Below, one piece after another: positions 56,089 through 64,000 of a stretch of DNA of 64,000 bases (position 1 is its first letter; each line of letters starts with the position of its first letter). Location: the NCBI RefSeq assembly GCF_002723615.1, contig NZ_KZ304954.1, forward strand, positions 183,981 to 247,980, written 5' to 3'. The notes under the pieces are model-generated. The model was given only the letters and a program-made list of their open reading frames with translations. It was not told the origin of the DNA and did not search any database. Source of the stretch: Limimaricola cinnabarinus (GTDB lineage: Bacteria; Pseudomonadota; Alphaproteobacteria; Rhodobacterales; Rhodobacteraceae). The position numbers and the translations under genes are program-made.

Positions 56089-56775
56089 ATGGCACAAGTG
56101 AAGAAGATCCTTTTGGTCGATGACGAGGACGACCTGCGCGAAGCGCTGAGCGAACAGCTCGTCATGACCGAGGATTTCGACGTCTTCGAGGCGGGCAACG
56201 GCCAGGAGGCCATGGCGCAGGCCAAGGCCGGGCTGTTCGATCTGGTGATCCTCGATGTCGGCCTGCCCGACACCGACGGGCGCGAGCTGTGCCGGGTGAT
56301 GCGCAAGCAGGGCGTCAAATGCCCGATCATCATGCTCACCGGCCATGACAGCGACAGCGACACCATCCTCGGCCTCGACGCGGGCGCCAACGACTACATC
56401 ACCAAGCCGTTCAAGTTTCCGGTGCTGCTCGCCCGGATCCGCGCCCAGCTCAGGACGCATGAGCAATCCGAGGACGCGGTGTTCCAGCTCGGCCCCTACA
56501 GCTTCCGCCCCGCGCAGAAGCTTCTGGTGGCGGAGGATGACCGCAAGATCCGCCTGACCGAGAAGGAGACGAACATCCTCAAGTTCCTCTACCGCGCCTC
56601 CGAGGGCGTGGTGCCGCGCGACGTGCTCCTGCACGAAGTCTGGGGCTACAATGCCGGGGTGACCACCCACACGCTCGAGACGCATATCTACCGGCTGCGC
56701 CAGAAGATCGAGCCCGACCCCTCGAACGCGCGGCTTCTGGTGACCGAATCCGGCGGCTATCGGCTGGTGGCCTGA
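56089..56775 (+). CDS. cenR: Cell-envelope response regulator CenR, OmpR family
   Basis: DNA-binding response regulator of 228 residues. The receiver domain has DDEDD (11-15), phospho-acceptor Asp56 in ILDVGLPDTDG and the Lys in TKPFKF; the winged-helix domain has LTEKETNILKFLYRA, VWGYNAGVTTHTLETHIYRLRQKIE and a GGYRLV end. The sequence is very close to Caulobacter CenR as I remember it, an essential regulator of envelope genes; the kinase partner is not adjacent. Its stop is followed by a gap with one terminator. Confidence 0.9.
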   Translation: MAQVKKILLVDDEDDLREALSEQLVMTEDFDVFEAGNGQEAMAQAKAGLFDLVILDVGLPDTDGRELCRVMRKQGVKCPIIMLTGHDSDSDTILGLDAGANDYITKPFKFPVLLARIRAQLRTHEQSEDAVFQLGPYSFRPAQKLLVAEDDRKIRLTEKETNILKFLYRASEGVVPRDVLLHEVWGYNAGVTTHTLETHIYRLRQKIEPDPSNARLLVTESGGYRLVA

Positions 56776-56864
56776 TATCTGCCGGAACCGGCGCGGCGGA
56801 TGCGCGTTTGGCACACGAAGCCCCCCGTGGCGGGGTCACGCCACATACCTCCCTGTTGGACTTC

Positions 56865-56891
56865 GCCGGGCCTCGTGCCCGGCTTTTCTTT
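56865..56891 (+). terminator. Intrinsic terminator after cenR
   Basis: Stem GCCGGGC (56865-56871), loop CTCGT, stem GCCCGGC (56877-56883), then TTTTCTTT. It is 90 bases after the cenR stop in a 233-base gap, so cenR is probably monocistronic with a short 3' leader. The rest of the gap shows no gene I can support. Confidence 0.92.
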
Positions 56892-57008
56892 GCCCGCGGC
56901 AAGACCGTGCGCCCGCCGCAGTCGCGCGGTCGTGAGCGCGGCCAGAGGGGGGCTGGGGCAGGGCGGCGGGGCGCGTTAGGCTGGCTTCAGACCCCCGAGG
57001 AGTTCTTC

Positions 57009-57332
57009 ATGCCCCTGTTTCGTCCGCTCATGCTCGTTCTCGTCGCCGCGCTCGTCGCACCGCTCGCGGCCCATGCCGAGACCGAGACGCTGCGGGTGCG
57101 CAACCGCTCCGGCGTCGATCTGGTGCGGATGTTCGCCTCTCCGGTGACGGACGAATACTGGCGCGACGACCTGCTGGGGCAATACGTGGTGCCCTCGGGG
57201 GGCAATGCCGACGTCACCATCCGCAACGTCTCAGAATGTCTCTACGACCTGCTGCTGCTGTTCTCGGACGGCGCGGTGGTGCCCGACAGGGTCGATGTCT
57301 GCGCTTCCGAAAGCTACACGATCGAGCCCTGA
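57009..57332 (+). CDS. Small exported protein of unknown function
   Basis: A 107-residue protein with a clear signal peptide (to AAHA, about residue 22). The mature part has TLRVRNRSGVDLVRMFASP, WRDDLLGQYVVPSGG and two Cys (SECLYDLLLLFSDG, VDVCASES) likely to form a disulfide. Similar small secreted domains with a CxYDL...DG stretch occur in other bacteria, but I know no function. A single-gene unit before xth. Confidence 0.82.
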   Translation: MPLFRPLMLVLVAALVAPLAAHAETETLRVRNRSGVDLVRMFASPVTDEYWRDDLLGQYVVPSGGNADVTIRNVSECLYDLLLLFSDGAVVPDRVDVCASESYTIEP

Positions 57333-57400
57333 GGGCGGGGCGGGTGGCCTTCGCGGGAACAAGGGTCTAGGCAGGCCCGGCCCCGAACCGGAGACCGCCG

Positions 57401-58189
57401 ATGCCCTTCACGCTCTGCACATGGAACATCAACTCGGTCCGCCTGCGCGAGACGCTGGTGAGCCGTCTTCTGCAGGAGGAGGGGCCCGACGTTCTGTGCC
57501 TGCAGGAATGCAAGAGCCCGGTCGAGAAGATCCCGCTCGAGGCGTTTCGCGCGCTGGGCTACGGCCACATGATCGCGCGCGGGCAAAAGGGCTATAACGG
57601 CGTGGCCATCCTGTCGCGCCTGCCGATCGAGGAGGTCTGCGCGCATGACCACGCGGGTCTCGGCCATGCCCGCCACATCTGCGGGCGGCTGGAGAACGGC
57701 GTGACGATCCACAACTTCTACGTCCCGGCGGGCGGCGACGAGCCCGACCGCGAGAAGAACGAGAAGTTCGGCCAGAAGCTCGACTACCTCACCCATATGC
57801 GCGACGATTTCCACGCCAACCGGCCCGAGCGCGCGATCCTCGTGGGCGATCTCAACATCGCCCCGCGCGAGGACGACGTGTGGAGCCACAAGCAGCTCTC
57901 CAAGGTCGTCAGCCACACGCCCATCGAGATCGAGCATCTCGCGCAGGTGCAGGACAGCGGCGACTGGGTCGACGTGACGCGGCAGGACATCCCCGAGGGG
58001 CAGCTCTATTCGTGGTGGTCGTATCGCGCCAGGGATTGGGAGGCCGCCGACCGGGGCCGCAGGCTCGACCATGTCTGGGCGACCTCCGACATCGCGAGCG
58101 CCGCGCATGGCAGCCGGGTGCTGAAATCGGCGCGCGGCTGGGAAAAGCCCTCGGACCACGCGCCGGTCTTCGCCAGCTTCGACCTCTGA
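57401..58189 (+). CDS. xth: Exodeoxyribonuclease III
   Basis: AP endonuclease and 3'-5' exonuclease of base-excision repair. The 262-residue protein has the family start TLCTWNINSVRLR, LCLQECK, the GYNGVAILSRL loop, VGDLNIAPREDDV, and the closing RRLDHVWATSD and SDHAPVFASF. Catalytic Glu, Asp, Asn and His are all in place. Confidence 0.96.
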   Translation: MPFTLCTWNINSVRLRETLVSRLLQEEGPDVLCLQECKSPVEKIPLEAFRALGYGHMIARGQKGYNGVAILSRLPIEEVCAHDHAGLGHARHICGRLENGVTIHNFYVPAGGDEPDREKNEKFGQKLDYLTHMRDDFHANRPERAILVGDLNIAPREDDVWSHKQLSKVVSHTPIEIEHLAQVQDSGDWVDVTRQDIPEGQLYSWWSYRARDWEAADRGRRLDHVWATSDIASAAHGSRVLKSARGWEKPSDHAPVFASFDL

Positions 58190-58287
58190 GGGGCTTGGCG
58201 CGGCCGCGCCGCGCGCACATATAGTCACCTCGAAACATTGCCCCGCCCGACAAAGAGGGGGGCCGCACATCACAGCAGGAGCCCATC

Positions 58288-59208
58288 ATGCTCGGTCTCA
58301 ACGACAGCGCCCCCGCCGCCCCCGCCAAGGACGACCTGATCCGCGAAGGCTCCGACGCGACCTTCATGAAGGACGTGGTCGAAGCCTCGAAGACCGTGCC
58401 GGTGATCGTCGATTTCTGGGCGCCGTGGTGCGGCCCGTGCAAGACGCTGGGCCCGGCGCTGGAAGCGGCGGTCCAGAAGGCCGGTGGCAAGGTCAGGATG
58501 GTCAAGATCGACGTCGACCGGAACCAGGCCGTCGCGGGCCAGCTGCAGGTGCAGTCGATCCCGACCGTCTATGCCTTCTGGCAGGGCCAGCCGGTCGACG
58601 GCTTTCAGGGCGCGCTGCCCGGCTCGGAGATCGAGGCCTTCGTGAACAAGCTCGTGGCGCTGGGCGGCGGCGAGGAGGATGGCGGGCTCGCCGAGGCGAT
58701 CGAGGCGGCGCAGGCGATGCTCGACGAGGGCGACGCCACGGGGGCTGCGGAGGTGTTCGGCGCGATCCTGCAGGAGGACGACAAGAACGCCGCCGCCTAT
58801 GCCGGGCTGGCGCGCGCGCATCTGGCGATGGATCAGGTCGACCAGGCCGAGGCGGTGCTCAACGGCGCGCCCGCCGAGATCGGCCGCACGCCCGAGATCG
58901 ACGCCGCCTTCGCGCAGATCGCGCTGGCACGGCAGGCCAGCAATGCGGGCCCCGTGGCCGAGCTGCGCGGCCGCGTCGAGGCCGATCCCGCGGATCTTCA
59001 GGCGCGCTACGACCTCGCCACCGCGCTGCAGGCCAATGGCGAGACCGCCGAGGCGGTGGACGAGCTTCTGGAGATCTTCCGCCGCGACCGCGAATGGAAC
59101 GACGCCGCCGCCAAGACCCAGCTCTTCACCATCTTCGAGGCGCTGCCCGCCAAGGACCCGATCGCGCTCTCCGGCCGGCGCCGCCTGTCGTCGATGATAT
59201 TTGCCTGA
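58288..59208 (+). CDS. Thioredoxin-TPR protein, CnoX/YbbN-like
   Basis: A 306-residue protein with an N-terminal thioredoxin domain (about 18-120) with active-site WCGPC (Cys48, Cys51) and cis-Pro region SIPTVYAF, followed by TPR-like helices (about 130-306: AEAIEAAQAMLDEGDATGAAE, AYAGLARAHLAMDQVDQAE). This architecture is that of the GroEL-linked chaperedoxin CnoX. Unlike E. coli CnoX (SxxC), both active-site Cys are present, so oxidoreductase activity is likely. Confidence 0.92.
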   Translation: MLGLNDSAPAAPAKDDLIREGSDATFMKDVVEASKTVPVIVDFWAPWCGPCKTLGPALEAAVQKAGGKVRMVKIDVDRNQAVAGQLQVQSIPTVYAFWQGQPVDGFQGALPGSEIEAFVNKLVALGGGEEDGGLAEAIEAAQAMLDEGDATGAAEVFGAILQEDDKNAAAYAGLARAHLAMDQVDQAEAVLNGAPAEIGRTPEIDAAFAQIALARQASNAGPVAELRGRVEADPADLQARYDLATALQANGETAEAVDELLEIFRRDREWNDAAAKTQLFTIFEALPAKDPIALSGRRRLSSMIFA

Positions 59209-59235
59209 GCGGTACGGCAGGCTAGGTCGCCTCGC

Positions 59236-59877
59236 ATGATGACTGGCGTGGACCTTCCCGAGACGATTCCGGTGTTTCCGCTTCCCGGCGCGCTGCTCTT
59301 GCCGCGCGCCCGCCTGCCGCTGCACATCTTCGAACCGCGCTATCTCGCGCTGATCGAGGACGTGATGAAGACGCCGCATCGGCTCATGGGGATGATCCAG
59401 CCCTACGAATCGGCGGCGGGCGACACCCGGCTGCACGCCATCGGCTGCGCCGGGCGGCTCACCGCCTTTTCCGAGACCGAGGATGGGCGCTACATGATCA
59501 CCCTCTCGGGGATCTCGCGCTTTCGGGTGCGCCACGAGGTCGAGGGCTTCATGCCCTATCGGCGCTGCGAGGTAAGCTGGGACGGCTTCGACCGCGATCG
59601 CGGCGCGGTGGAATCCGACCCCGGCCTGCAGCGCGAGAGCTTCCTCGCGCTTCTGGCAAAGTTCTTCGAGGAGCACGGCCTTTCGACCGACTGGGAGAGC
59701 CTGGAGGAGGCCGAGGACGAGCTTCTGATCAATTCTCTGTCGATGCTCTGCCCGTTCGAGAGCGAGGAGCGGCAGGCGCTTCTGGAGGCGCCGACGCTGG
59801 TCGAGCGGCGCGAGACCCTGACCACGCTGATCGAGTTCGCCCTGCGCGGCGGCTCAGGCGAAGAGGTGATGCAATGA
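59236..59877 (+). CDS. Lon substrate-binding (LON SB) domain protein
   Basis: A 213-residue protein with only the N-terminal Lon substrate-recognition domain: [43 protein letters not shown], and GISRFRV. No ATPase or protease part. The function is unknown. It follows cnoX-like and overlaps the Trm112-like gene by 4 bases. ATG 59239 is a possible start as well. Confidence 0.92.
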   Translation: MMTGVDLPETIPVFPLPGALLLPRARLPLHIFEPRYLALIEDVMKTPHRLMGMIQPYESAAGDTRLHAIGCAGRLTAFSETEDGRYMITLSGISRFRVRHEVEGFMPYRRCEVSWDGFDRDRGAVESDPGLQRESFLALLAKFFEEHGLSTDWESLEEAEDELLINSLSMLCPFESEERQALLEAPTLVERRETLTTLIEFALRGGSGEEVMQ

Positions 59878-60143
59878 GCGACGATCCCAACCTTCCGGGC
59901 GACGAGCCGCCCAGCCCGGTCCCGCCGGTGGACCCGATCCCCGACCCCCAGCCCGATCCGCGCGCCGGGCGCGCCGCCTTCGACCGGCGCATGCTCGAAG
60001 CCCTCGTCTGCCCGCAGACACAGGCGCAGCTGAGCTATGACGCCGAGCGGCAGGAGCTGGTCAGCCGCGCGGCCAACCTCGCCTATCCGATCCGGGGCGG
60101 CATCCCGGTGATGCTGGCCGACGAGGCGCGCCCGCTCGAATAA
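59874..60143 (+). CDS. Trm112 family protein with Pro-rich N-terminus
   Basis: An 89-residue protein. Residues about 37-89 are the Trm112/YcaR domain ([39 protein letters not shown]); in bacteria it is a small partner or regulator, often with UbiH/kdsB neighbours. The first 36 residues are Pro/Asp-rich ([11 protein letters not shown]) and look disordered, longer than usual. Only one Cys remains of the zinc site. Convergent with the ubiH-like gene, 4 bases apart. Confidence 0.9.
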   Translation: MSDDPNLPGDEPPSPVPPVDPIPDPQPDPRAGRAAFDRRMLEALVCPQTQAQLSYDAERQELVSRAANLAYPIRGGIPVMLADEARPLE

Positions 60144-60147
60144 GGGC

Positions 60148-61359
60148 TCAGCGCATCAGCTCGGGCAGCTCCCCGGTCAGCCCCGCCGCCTCTCGGATCA
60201 TGGCGCGGCGCAGCGGGCCGATGGCGCCCAGCGCCCCCATCCCGGCATCGCGCGCCAGCCGCAAAAGCGGGTTGTCGTTGGAAAACAGCCGCGTGGTGAG
60301 GTCGGTGGTCGCCGCCATCGTCGCCGTGTCAAAGCGCCGCCAGCGGGCGTAGCGCTCCAGCACCAGCGCGCTGCCCGTGTCCTCGCCGCGCGCGCGCGCC
60401 TCGCGCAGCACCTGCGCCAGCGCCGCCACGTCGCGCAGACCGGCGTTGAGCCCCTGTCCCGCGACGGGGTGCAGCCCATGCGCCGCATCGCCCACCAACG
60501 CCACGCGCGGCGCGGTGAAACGCTCGGCGAGGCTGAGCCCGAGCGGGAACAGCCCGCGCGCGCCGATCAGCGAAATCTGCCCGAGGAAATTGCCGAAGGC
60601 CGGGCGCAGCGCATCGAGAAAGGCGTCCTCCTCCAGCGCGGCGAGCCTTTCGGCCCGCGCGGTCCGCTCGCTCCAGACGATGGAGGCGCGGTTGCCGGTG
60701 AGCGGCAGGATCGCCAGCGGCCCGCCCGGCATGAAGAACTGATGCGCGATGCCCTTGTGCGGCAGCTCGTGCTCGACGGCGCAGGTCACGGCGCTCTGGC
60801 CGTAGCCCCAGCCATGCCGCCGGATGCCCGCCCGCGCGGCGGTGCCGCTCTCGCGCCCGTCGCAGCCCACGAGCAGCCCCGCGCGCAAGCTCTCGCCCGA
60901 GCCGAGCGTGACCGCGATGCCGCCCGGCCCGCTCTCCTGCGCGACCACCGTCTCGGGCGCGCGCAGGCGGATGCCCTCCGCGGATTTGAGCGCGAGGCCG
61001 AGGGCGGCGCGCAGATGCCGGTCCTCGACCATGTGGCCCATCGCGCCATCCTCGATCTCGGCCGAATCGAAATGCAGCCACCACGGGGCAGGGCCCTCGC
61101 CCGCGCGCCCGTCGGTGACCTTGATCTCCGACATCTCCTGCGCCTTTGCAGCGAGCCTGTCCCACACCCCGAGCCGCGCCAGCATCCGTCGCCCGCCCGC
61201 CGCGATGGCATAGGCGCGCCCGTCGAAGCCGCCGGCCTTGCGCCGTGGCGGTGCCGCGTCGATGAGGGTGACGGTCAGCCCCGCGCGGGCGAGGGCGAGG
61301 GCCAGCACCGGGCCGTTGAGACCGCCGCCCAGTATGAGAATGTCGCTGTCATGATCCAT
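60148..61359 (-). CDS. UbiH/UbiF/Coq6 family FAD-dependent hydroxylase
   Basis: Class A flavin mono-oxygenase of ubiquinone biosynthesis (403 residues). FAD motif GGGLNGPVLALALARAGL, the middle CDGRESGTA and the GDAAHGLHPVAGQGLNAGLRDV FAD/NAD motif are complete. The exact ring position hydroxylated cannot be told from sequence; several such genes usually occur per genome. ATG 61359 is the first good start. Confidence 0.92.
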   Translation of the reverse strand: MDHDSDILILGGGLNGPVLALALARAGLTVTLIDAAPPRRKAGGFDGRAYAIAAGGRRMLARLGVWDRLAAKAQEMSEIKVTDGRAGEGPAPWWLHFDSAEIEDGAMGHMVEDRHLRAALGLALKSAEGIRLRAPETVVAQESGPGGIAVTLGSGESLRAGLLVGCDGRESGTAARAGIRRHGWGYGQSAVTCAVEHELPHKGIAHQFFMPGGPLAILPLTGNRASIVWSERTARAERLAALEEDAFLDALRPAFGNFLGQISLIGARGLFPLGLSLAERFTAPRVALVGDAAHGLHPVAGQGLNAGLRDVAALAQVLREARARGEDTGSALVLERYARWRRFDTATMAATTDLTTRLFSNDNPLLRLARDAGMGALGAIGPLRRAMIREAAGLTGELPELMR

Positions 61360-61599
61360 GGCGCTGACTATGGGGCGAGGGGCGCGATTGTCCATGCGCC
61401 AGAATGCCCGCGCCCGCCGCCGCCGCACCGGAACGACGCGGCGCGAGGGGGAGGGGATGCCGCGCCCCAAGCTGTCGCAGCTTCGGCGGGAAAGACACAT
61501 GCAAGGCGGGCCGGGGGCGAATGCTGGACATCGTCCTGCCCGCGCGGGTAGTTTCGTGCCAAGAGGGGCACCGGCATGACCCCCGTTCATGAGGCAGCA

Positions 61600-62778
61600 A
61601 TGGATTTCCCCGATCGGTTCTCGGACCTACCGGATTACGCGTTTCCGCGCCTGCGGAGCCTGCTTGATTCGCACAAGCCCGGCGGCGCGCCGCTGGCGAT
61701 GACCATCGGCGAACCGCAGCACCCCTATCCCGACTGGGTCGGCCCGACCATCGCCGAGGCCGCGACGGGCTTTGGCAAGTATCCGGTCAACGAGGGCTCG
61801 GAGATGCTCCTGGGCGCGATCTCGGGCTGGATCTCGCGGCGCTACGCGGTCGATCTGCCCAAGGAGCGGCTGCTGGCGCTCAACGGCACGCGCGAGGGGC
61901 TCTACAACGCCGCCATGGCGCTGTGCCCCGAGGCGAAAGGCGGCGCGCGCCCGCTGGTGCTGATGCCCAACCCCTTCTACCAGGTCTATGCCGTGGCCGC
62001 GCTCTCTGTCGGCGCAAAGCCGGTCTACCTGCCCGCCACGCGAGAGACGGGCTTTCTGCCCGATCTCGACGCCATCCCCGCCGAGACGCTGGACCGCACG
62101 GCGATCTTCTATCTCTGCTCGCCCTCGAATCCGCAGGGCGCGGTGGCCTCCGAAAGCTATCTCGAACGGCTGATGGAACTGGCCGAGCGGCATGATTTCC
62201 GCGTCTTCGCCGATGAATGCTATTCCGAGATCTGGCGCGACACACCGCCGCCCGGCGCGCTCGCCGTGGCGCAGGCCATGGGCGCGGACCCCGAGCGGCT
62301 GGTGGTGTTCAACTCGCTGTCCAAGCGGTCGAACCTGCCGGGCCTACGCGCGGGCTTCGCCGCGGGCGGCCCCGAATCGATCCGCCGGATGCGCCAGCTG
62401 CGCAACTATGCCGGCGCGCCGCTGCCGCTGCCCTTGCAGGCGGTGGCCGCCAAGGCCTGGTCCGACGAGGACCATGTCATCGAGAACCGCGCGCTCTATG
62501 CCGCGAAATACGACATCGCCGACAAGGTGCTGGGCGATCTGCCCGGCTACGCCGCGCCCGAGGCCGGGTTCTTCTTGTGGCTGCCGGTCGAGGATGGCGA
62601 GGCGGCGACATTGAAGCTGTGGCGCGAGACGGGGGTGCGGGTGCTGCCCGGCGCCTATCTGGGGCGCGACGTGAACGGAGAAAATCCCGGAAAGGGATAT
62701 GTCAGGGTCGCCATGGTGGCCCCGGCCAACGAGATGCAGCGCGGGCTCAAGACGCTCCGCGCCTGCCTCTACGACTGA
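61600..62778 (+). CDS. Aminotransferase class I/II, DapC-like
   Basis: PLP-dependent aminotransferase of 392 residues, in the group annotated as N-succinyldiaminopimelate aminotransferase. The start MDFPDRFSDLPDYAFPRLRSLLD is the conserved Rhodobacterales beginning; TIGEPQHPYPDW, the CSPSNPQG motif, ADECYSEIWRD and the PLP Lys in SLSKRSNLPGLRAGF follow. An upstream ATG at 61576 is also in frame with a GAGGGG site and would add 8 residues. Role in lysine/DAP synthesis is inferred from similarity. Confidence 0.93.
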   Translation: MDFPDRFSDLPDYAFPRLRSLLDSHKPGGAPLAMTIGEPQHPYPDWVGPTIAEAATGFGKYPVNEGSEMLLGAISGWISRRYAVDLPKERLLALNGTREGLYNAAMALCPEAKGGARPLVLMPNPFYQVYAVAALSVGAKPVYLPATRETGFLPDLDAIPAETLDRTAIFYLCSPSNPQGAVASESYLERLMELAERHDFRVFADECYSEIWRDTPPPGALAVAQAMGADPERLVVFNSLSKRSNLPGLRAGFAAGGPESIRRMRQLRNYAGAPLPLPLQAVAAKAWSDEDHVIENRALYAAKYDIADKVLGDLPGYAAPEAGFFLWLPVEDGEAATLKLWRETGVRVLPGAYLGRDVNGENPGKGYVRVAMVAPANEMQRGLKTLRACLYD

Positions 62779-62795
62779 GCGAGAGGACGAGCGAG

Positions 62796-64000
62796 ATGGC
62801 GTATCAGACGAGGGGGCGCGAGCCTCTGCTGGACAGCAACACGCAGGCGGCGCTGGAAAAGCGCGGCAAGGAGCTGCTCGGGCTGGCGCTGATCGCCGTG
62901 GGGCTGATGATCGCGATGATGATCGGCTCCTATTCGCCCGACGACCCGAACTGGATGCTGGCCTCGGACGCGCCGGTGCAGAACTGGCTCGGGCGCTTCG
63001 GCGCCTCGGTGGCGCAGCCGATCGTGATGATCGTCGGGCGCGGGGCGTGGATGCTGCCCCTGGTGTTCCTGACCTGGGGCGGGCGGCTGCTCCTGCACCG
63101 GGGCGAGGAGCGGGCGATGTCGCGGCTCACCTTCGCGCCGATCGTCGTGGCGCTGGCGGCGGTCTTCGCCGCGACGCTGACGCCCCCCGAGGGCTGGAGC
63201 CACAGCTTCGGTCTGGGCGGCCTGTTCGGTGACACGGTGCTGGGCCTGCTGCTCACGGTGCTGCCCTTCGGCGCGGGCCTCGGGGTGAACCTGCTGGCGC
63301 TGCTTTTGGGCGCGGGCACGCTCGCCGCCGCGGCCTTCGTCACCGGCTTCACCCGCGAGGAGACCCGCGGGCTGTGGCAGATGTTCCTTCTGGGGCTGGT
63401 GATGGCCTATGCGCTGGGGCTGCGGCTGATGGGGCGCGGCGCGACGGTGTCGATGCGCGCGGCCGAGGTGCTGCGCGGCCGCATCGGTGACGAGATCGAG
63501 GCGCGGCGCGAGCAGATGCGCCGCGACGCCGACCTCGCCGCCGAGGAAGAGGCCGCCGCGCGCGCCGTGCCCGAACCGAGCCAGACCCAGCGGGTCTCGG
63601 CGGTGGTGCGCGCCCATGCCGCCAAGCGCATGGCCGCCTCCGCCCCTTCGGAGGCTCTGGCCTATGGGCCCGAGGAGGATGAGGCGCTGATCGAGGAGAC
63701 GGCACCGGCGCGGCGCATGCCGCCCGCCGTCACGCGGGTCGCGCCGCGCAACATGCCGCCCGCGCCCCCCGTGCCGCCCGCCCCGCCGATGGAGGCGCAG
63801 CATGGCGGCTGGGCCGACGAGGCCCGGCCCGAGGAGGCGTGGTCCGATGAGACATGGCCCCAGAGCGCCCGCGCCGAAGCCGATTGGCCCGAGACCGATC
63901 CGCGCGAAGATGACATCGCCGCGACCGGCTGGGACGGATCGGCCGAGCCCGCGCAGCAGGCCGCCCCGGCGCGCCGCCTGCCGCCCGCGCCGCCCGGCAC
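62796..64000 (+). CDS. ftsK: DNA translocase FtsK (N-terminal part, 3' truncated)
   Basis: Septal DNA pump of cell division. The frame is open from ATG 62796 to the window end (401 codons). Residues about 27-215 hold the membrane domain: hydrophobic helices near LLGLALIAVGLMIAMMIGSY, PIVMIVGRGAWMLPLVFLTW, IVVALAAVFAATL, TVLPFGAGLGVNLLALLLGA and MFLLGLVMAYALGL. The rest is the charged, Pro/Glu-rich linker. The motor and gamma domains lie beyond the window, so the identity rests on the FtsK-type N-terminus (REPLLDSNTQAALEKRGKEL). Confidence 0.9.
   Translation, partial: MAYQTRGREPLLDSNTQAALEKRGKELLGLALIAVGLMIAMMIGSYSPDDPNWMLASDAPVQNWLGRFGASVAQPIVMIVGRGAWMLPLVFLTWGGRLLLHRGEERAMSRLTFAPIVVALAAVFAATLTPPEGWSHSFGLGGLFGDTVLGLLLTVLPFGAGLGVNLLALLLGAGTLAAAAFVTGFTREETRGLWQMFLLGLVMAYALGLRLMGRGATVSMRAAEVLRGRIGDEIEARREQMRRDADLAAEEEAAARAVPEPSQTQRVSAVVRAHAAKRMAASAPSEALAYGPEEDEALIEETAPARRMPPAVTRVAPRNMPPAPPVPPAPPMEAQHGGWADEARPEEAWSDETWPQSARAEADWPETDPREDDIAATGWDGSAEPAQQAAPARRLPPAPPG

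Overview
The window is a contiguous, gene-dense stretch of chromosome from a very GC-rich alphaproteobacterium. Gene content and order point to the Rhodobacterales (Rhodobacteraceae in the broad sense): era-rnc-lepB-acpS-pdxJ, rsmB-heparinase II/III-purH-lspA, paired M16 peptidases, three tandem deformylase genes beside fmt, an MbfA-type ferritin/VIT1 iron exporter, CenR, and many small families typical of this order (DUF2794, DUF1491, DUF1674, DUF6732, DUF2062). I cannot name the genus. I saw no phage, insertion sequence, CRISPR array, rRNA or tRNA. No gene-free gap exceeds about 300 bases; the largest are 6704-6988, 61360-61599, 18794-19031 and 56776-57008.

Layout. 1-3.6 kb: end of selD, the wobble-uridine hydroxylase trhO, an AbrB-type membrane protein and a convergent beta-carbonic anhydrase. 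3.7-9.3 kb: an Hpt-like protein, M17 aminopeptidase plus NlpC/P60 hydrolase, DUF2794, an I78-type inhibitor lipoprotein, glutathione-dependent formaldehyde dehydrogenase and a NYN-OST-HTH protein. 9.4-13.9 kb: mbfA behind a possible Irr box, then five genes chained by 4-base overlaps (nitroreductase, fghA, yaiI-like, HAD, ornithine cyclodeaminase-like). 13.9-23.8 kb, all minus strand: DUF1491, era, rnc, lepB, acpS, two stand-alone genes with their own terminators (a PA2169-like protein and a secreted chaplin-like protein), pdxJ, DUF2062, a bifunctional (p)ppGpp enzyme, rpoZ and folK. 23.9-33.7 kb: a second NYN protein, ispH, Mn-catalase, rnhA, recO, a TauE-type exporter, truB, rbfA, dapB and rsmB. 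33.8-43.3 kb: heparinase-like, purH, lspA, a DUF3035-like lipoprotein, the M16 pair, mutL and a lipoprotein.

43.5-50.1 kb is a cobalamin (corrin ring) operon: DUF6732 protein, cbiX with Cys and His-rich tails, cobH, cobL, cobI, a CbiG-CobJ fusion and cobM. It mixes genes of the early-cobalt route (cbiX, cbiG) with oxygen-route style genes. 50.2-64 kb: a small unknown, a MalY/PatB-type lyase, three deformylase paralogues plus fmt, an L,D-transpeptidase-like protein, ribA, cenR, xth, a CnoX-like thioredoxin, a Lon substrate-binding-domain protein, a Trm112-like protein, a UbiH-family hydroxylase, a DapC-like aminotransferase, and the 5' part of ftsK, cut by the window end.

The least ordinary items are the duplicated chaplin-like secreted protein with a hexanucleotide-encoded linker and an upstream homopolymer tract, the third deformylase that has lost its metal-site and catalytic residues, the CbiG-CobJ fusion with CbiX, an exact 27-base duplication that copies a start codon, and a dispersed inverted-repeat family at three sites.
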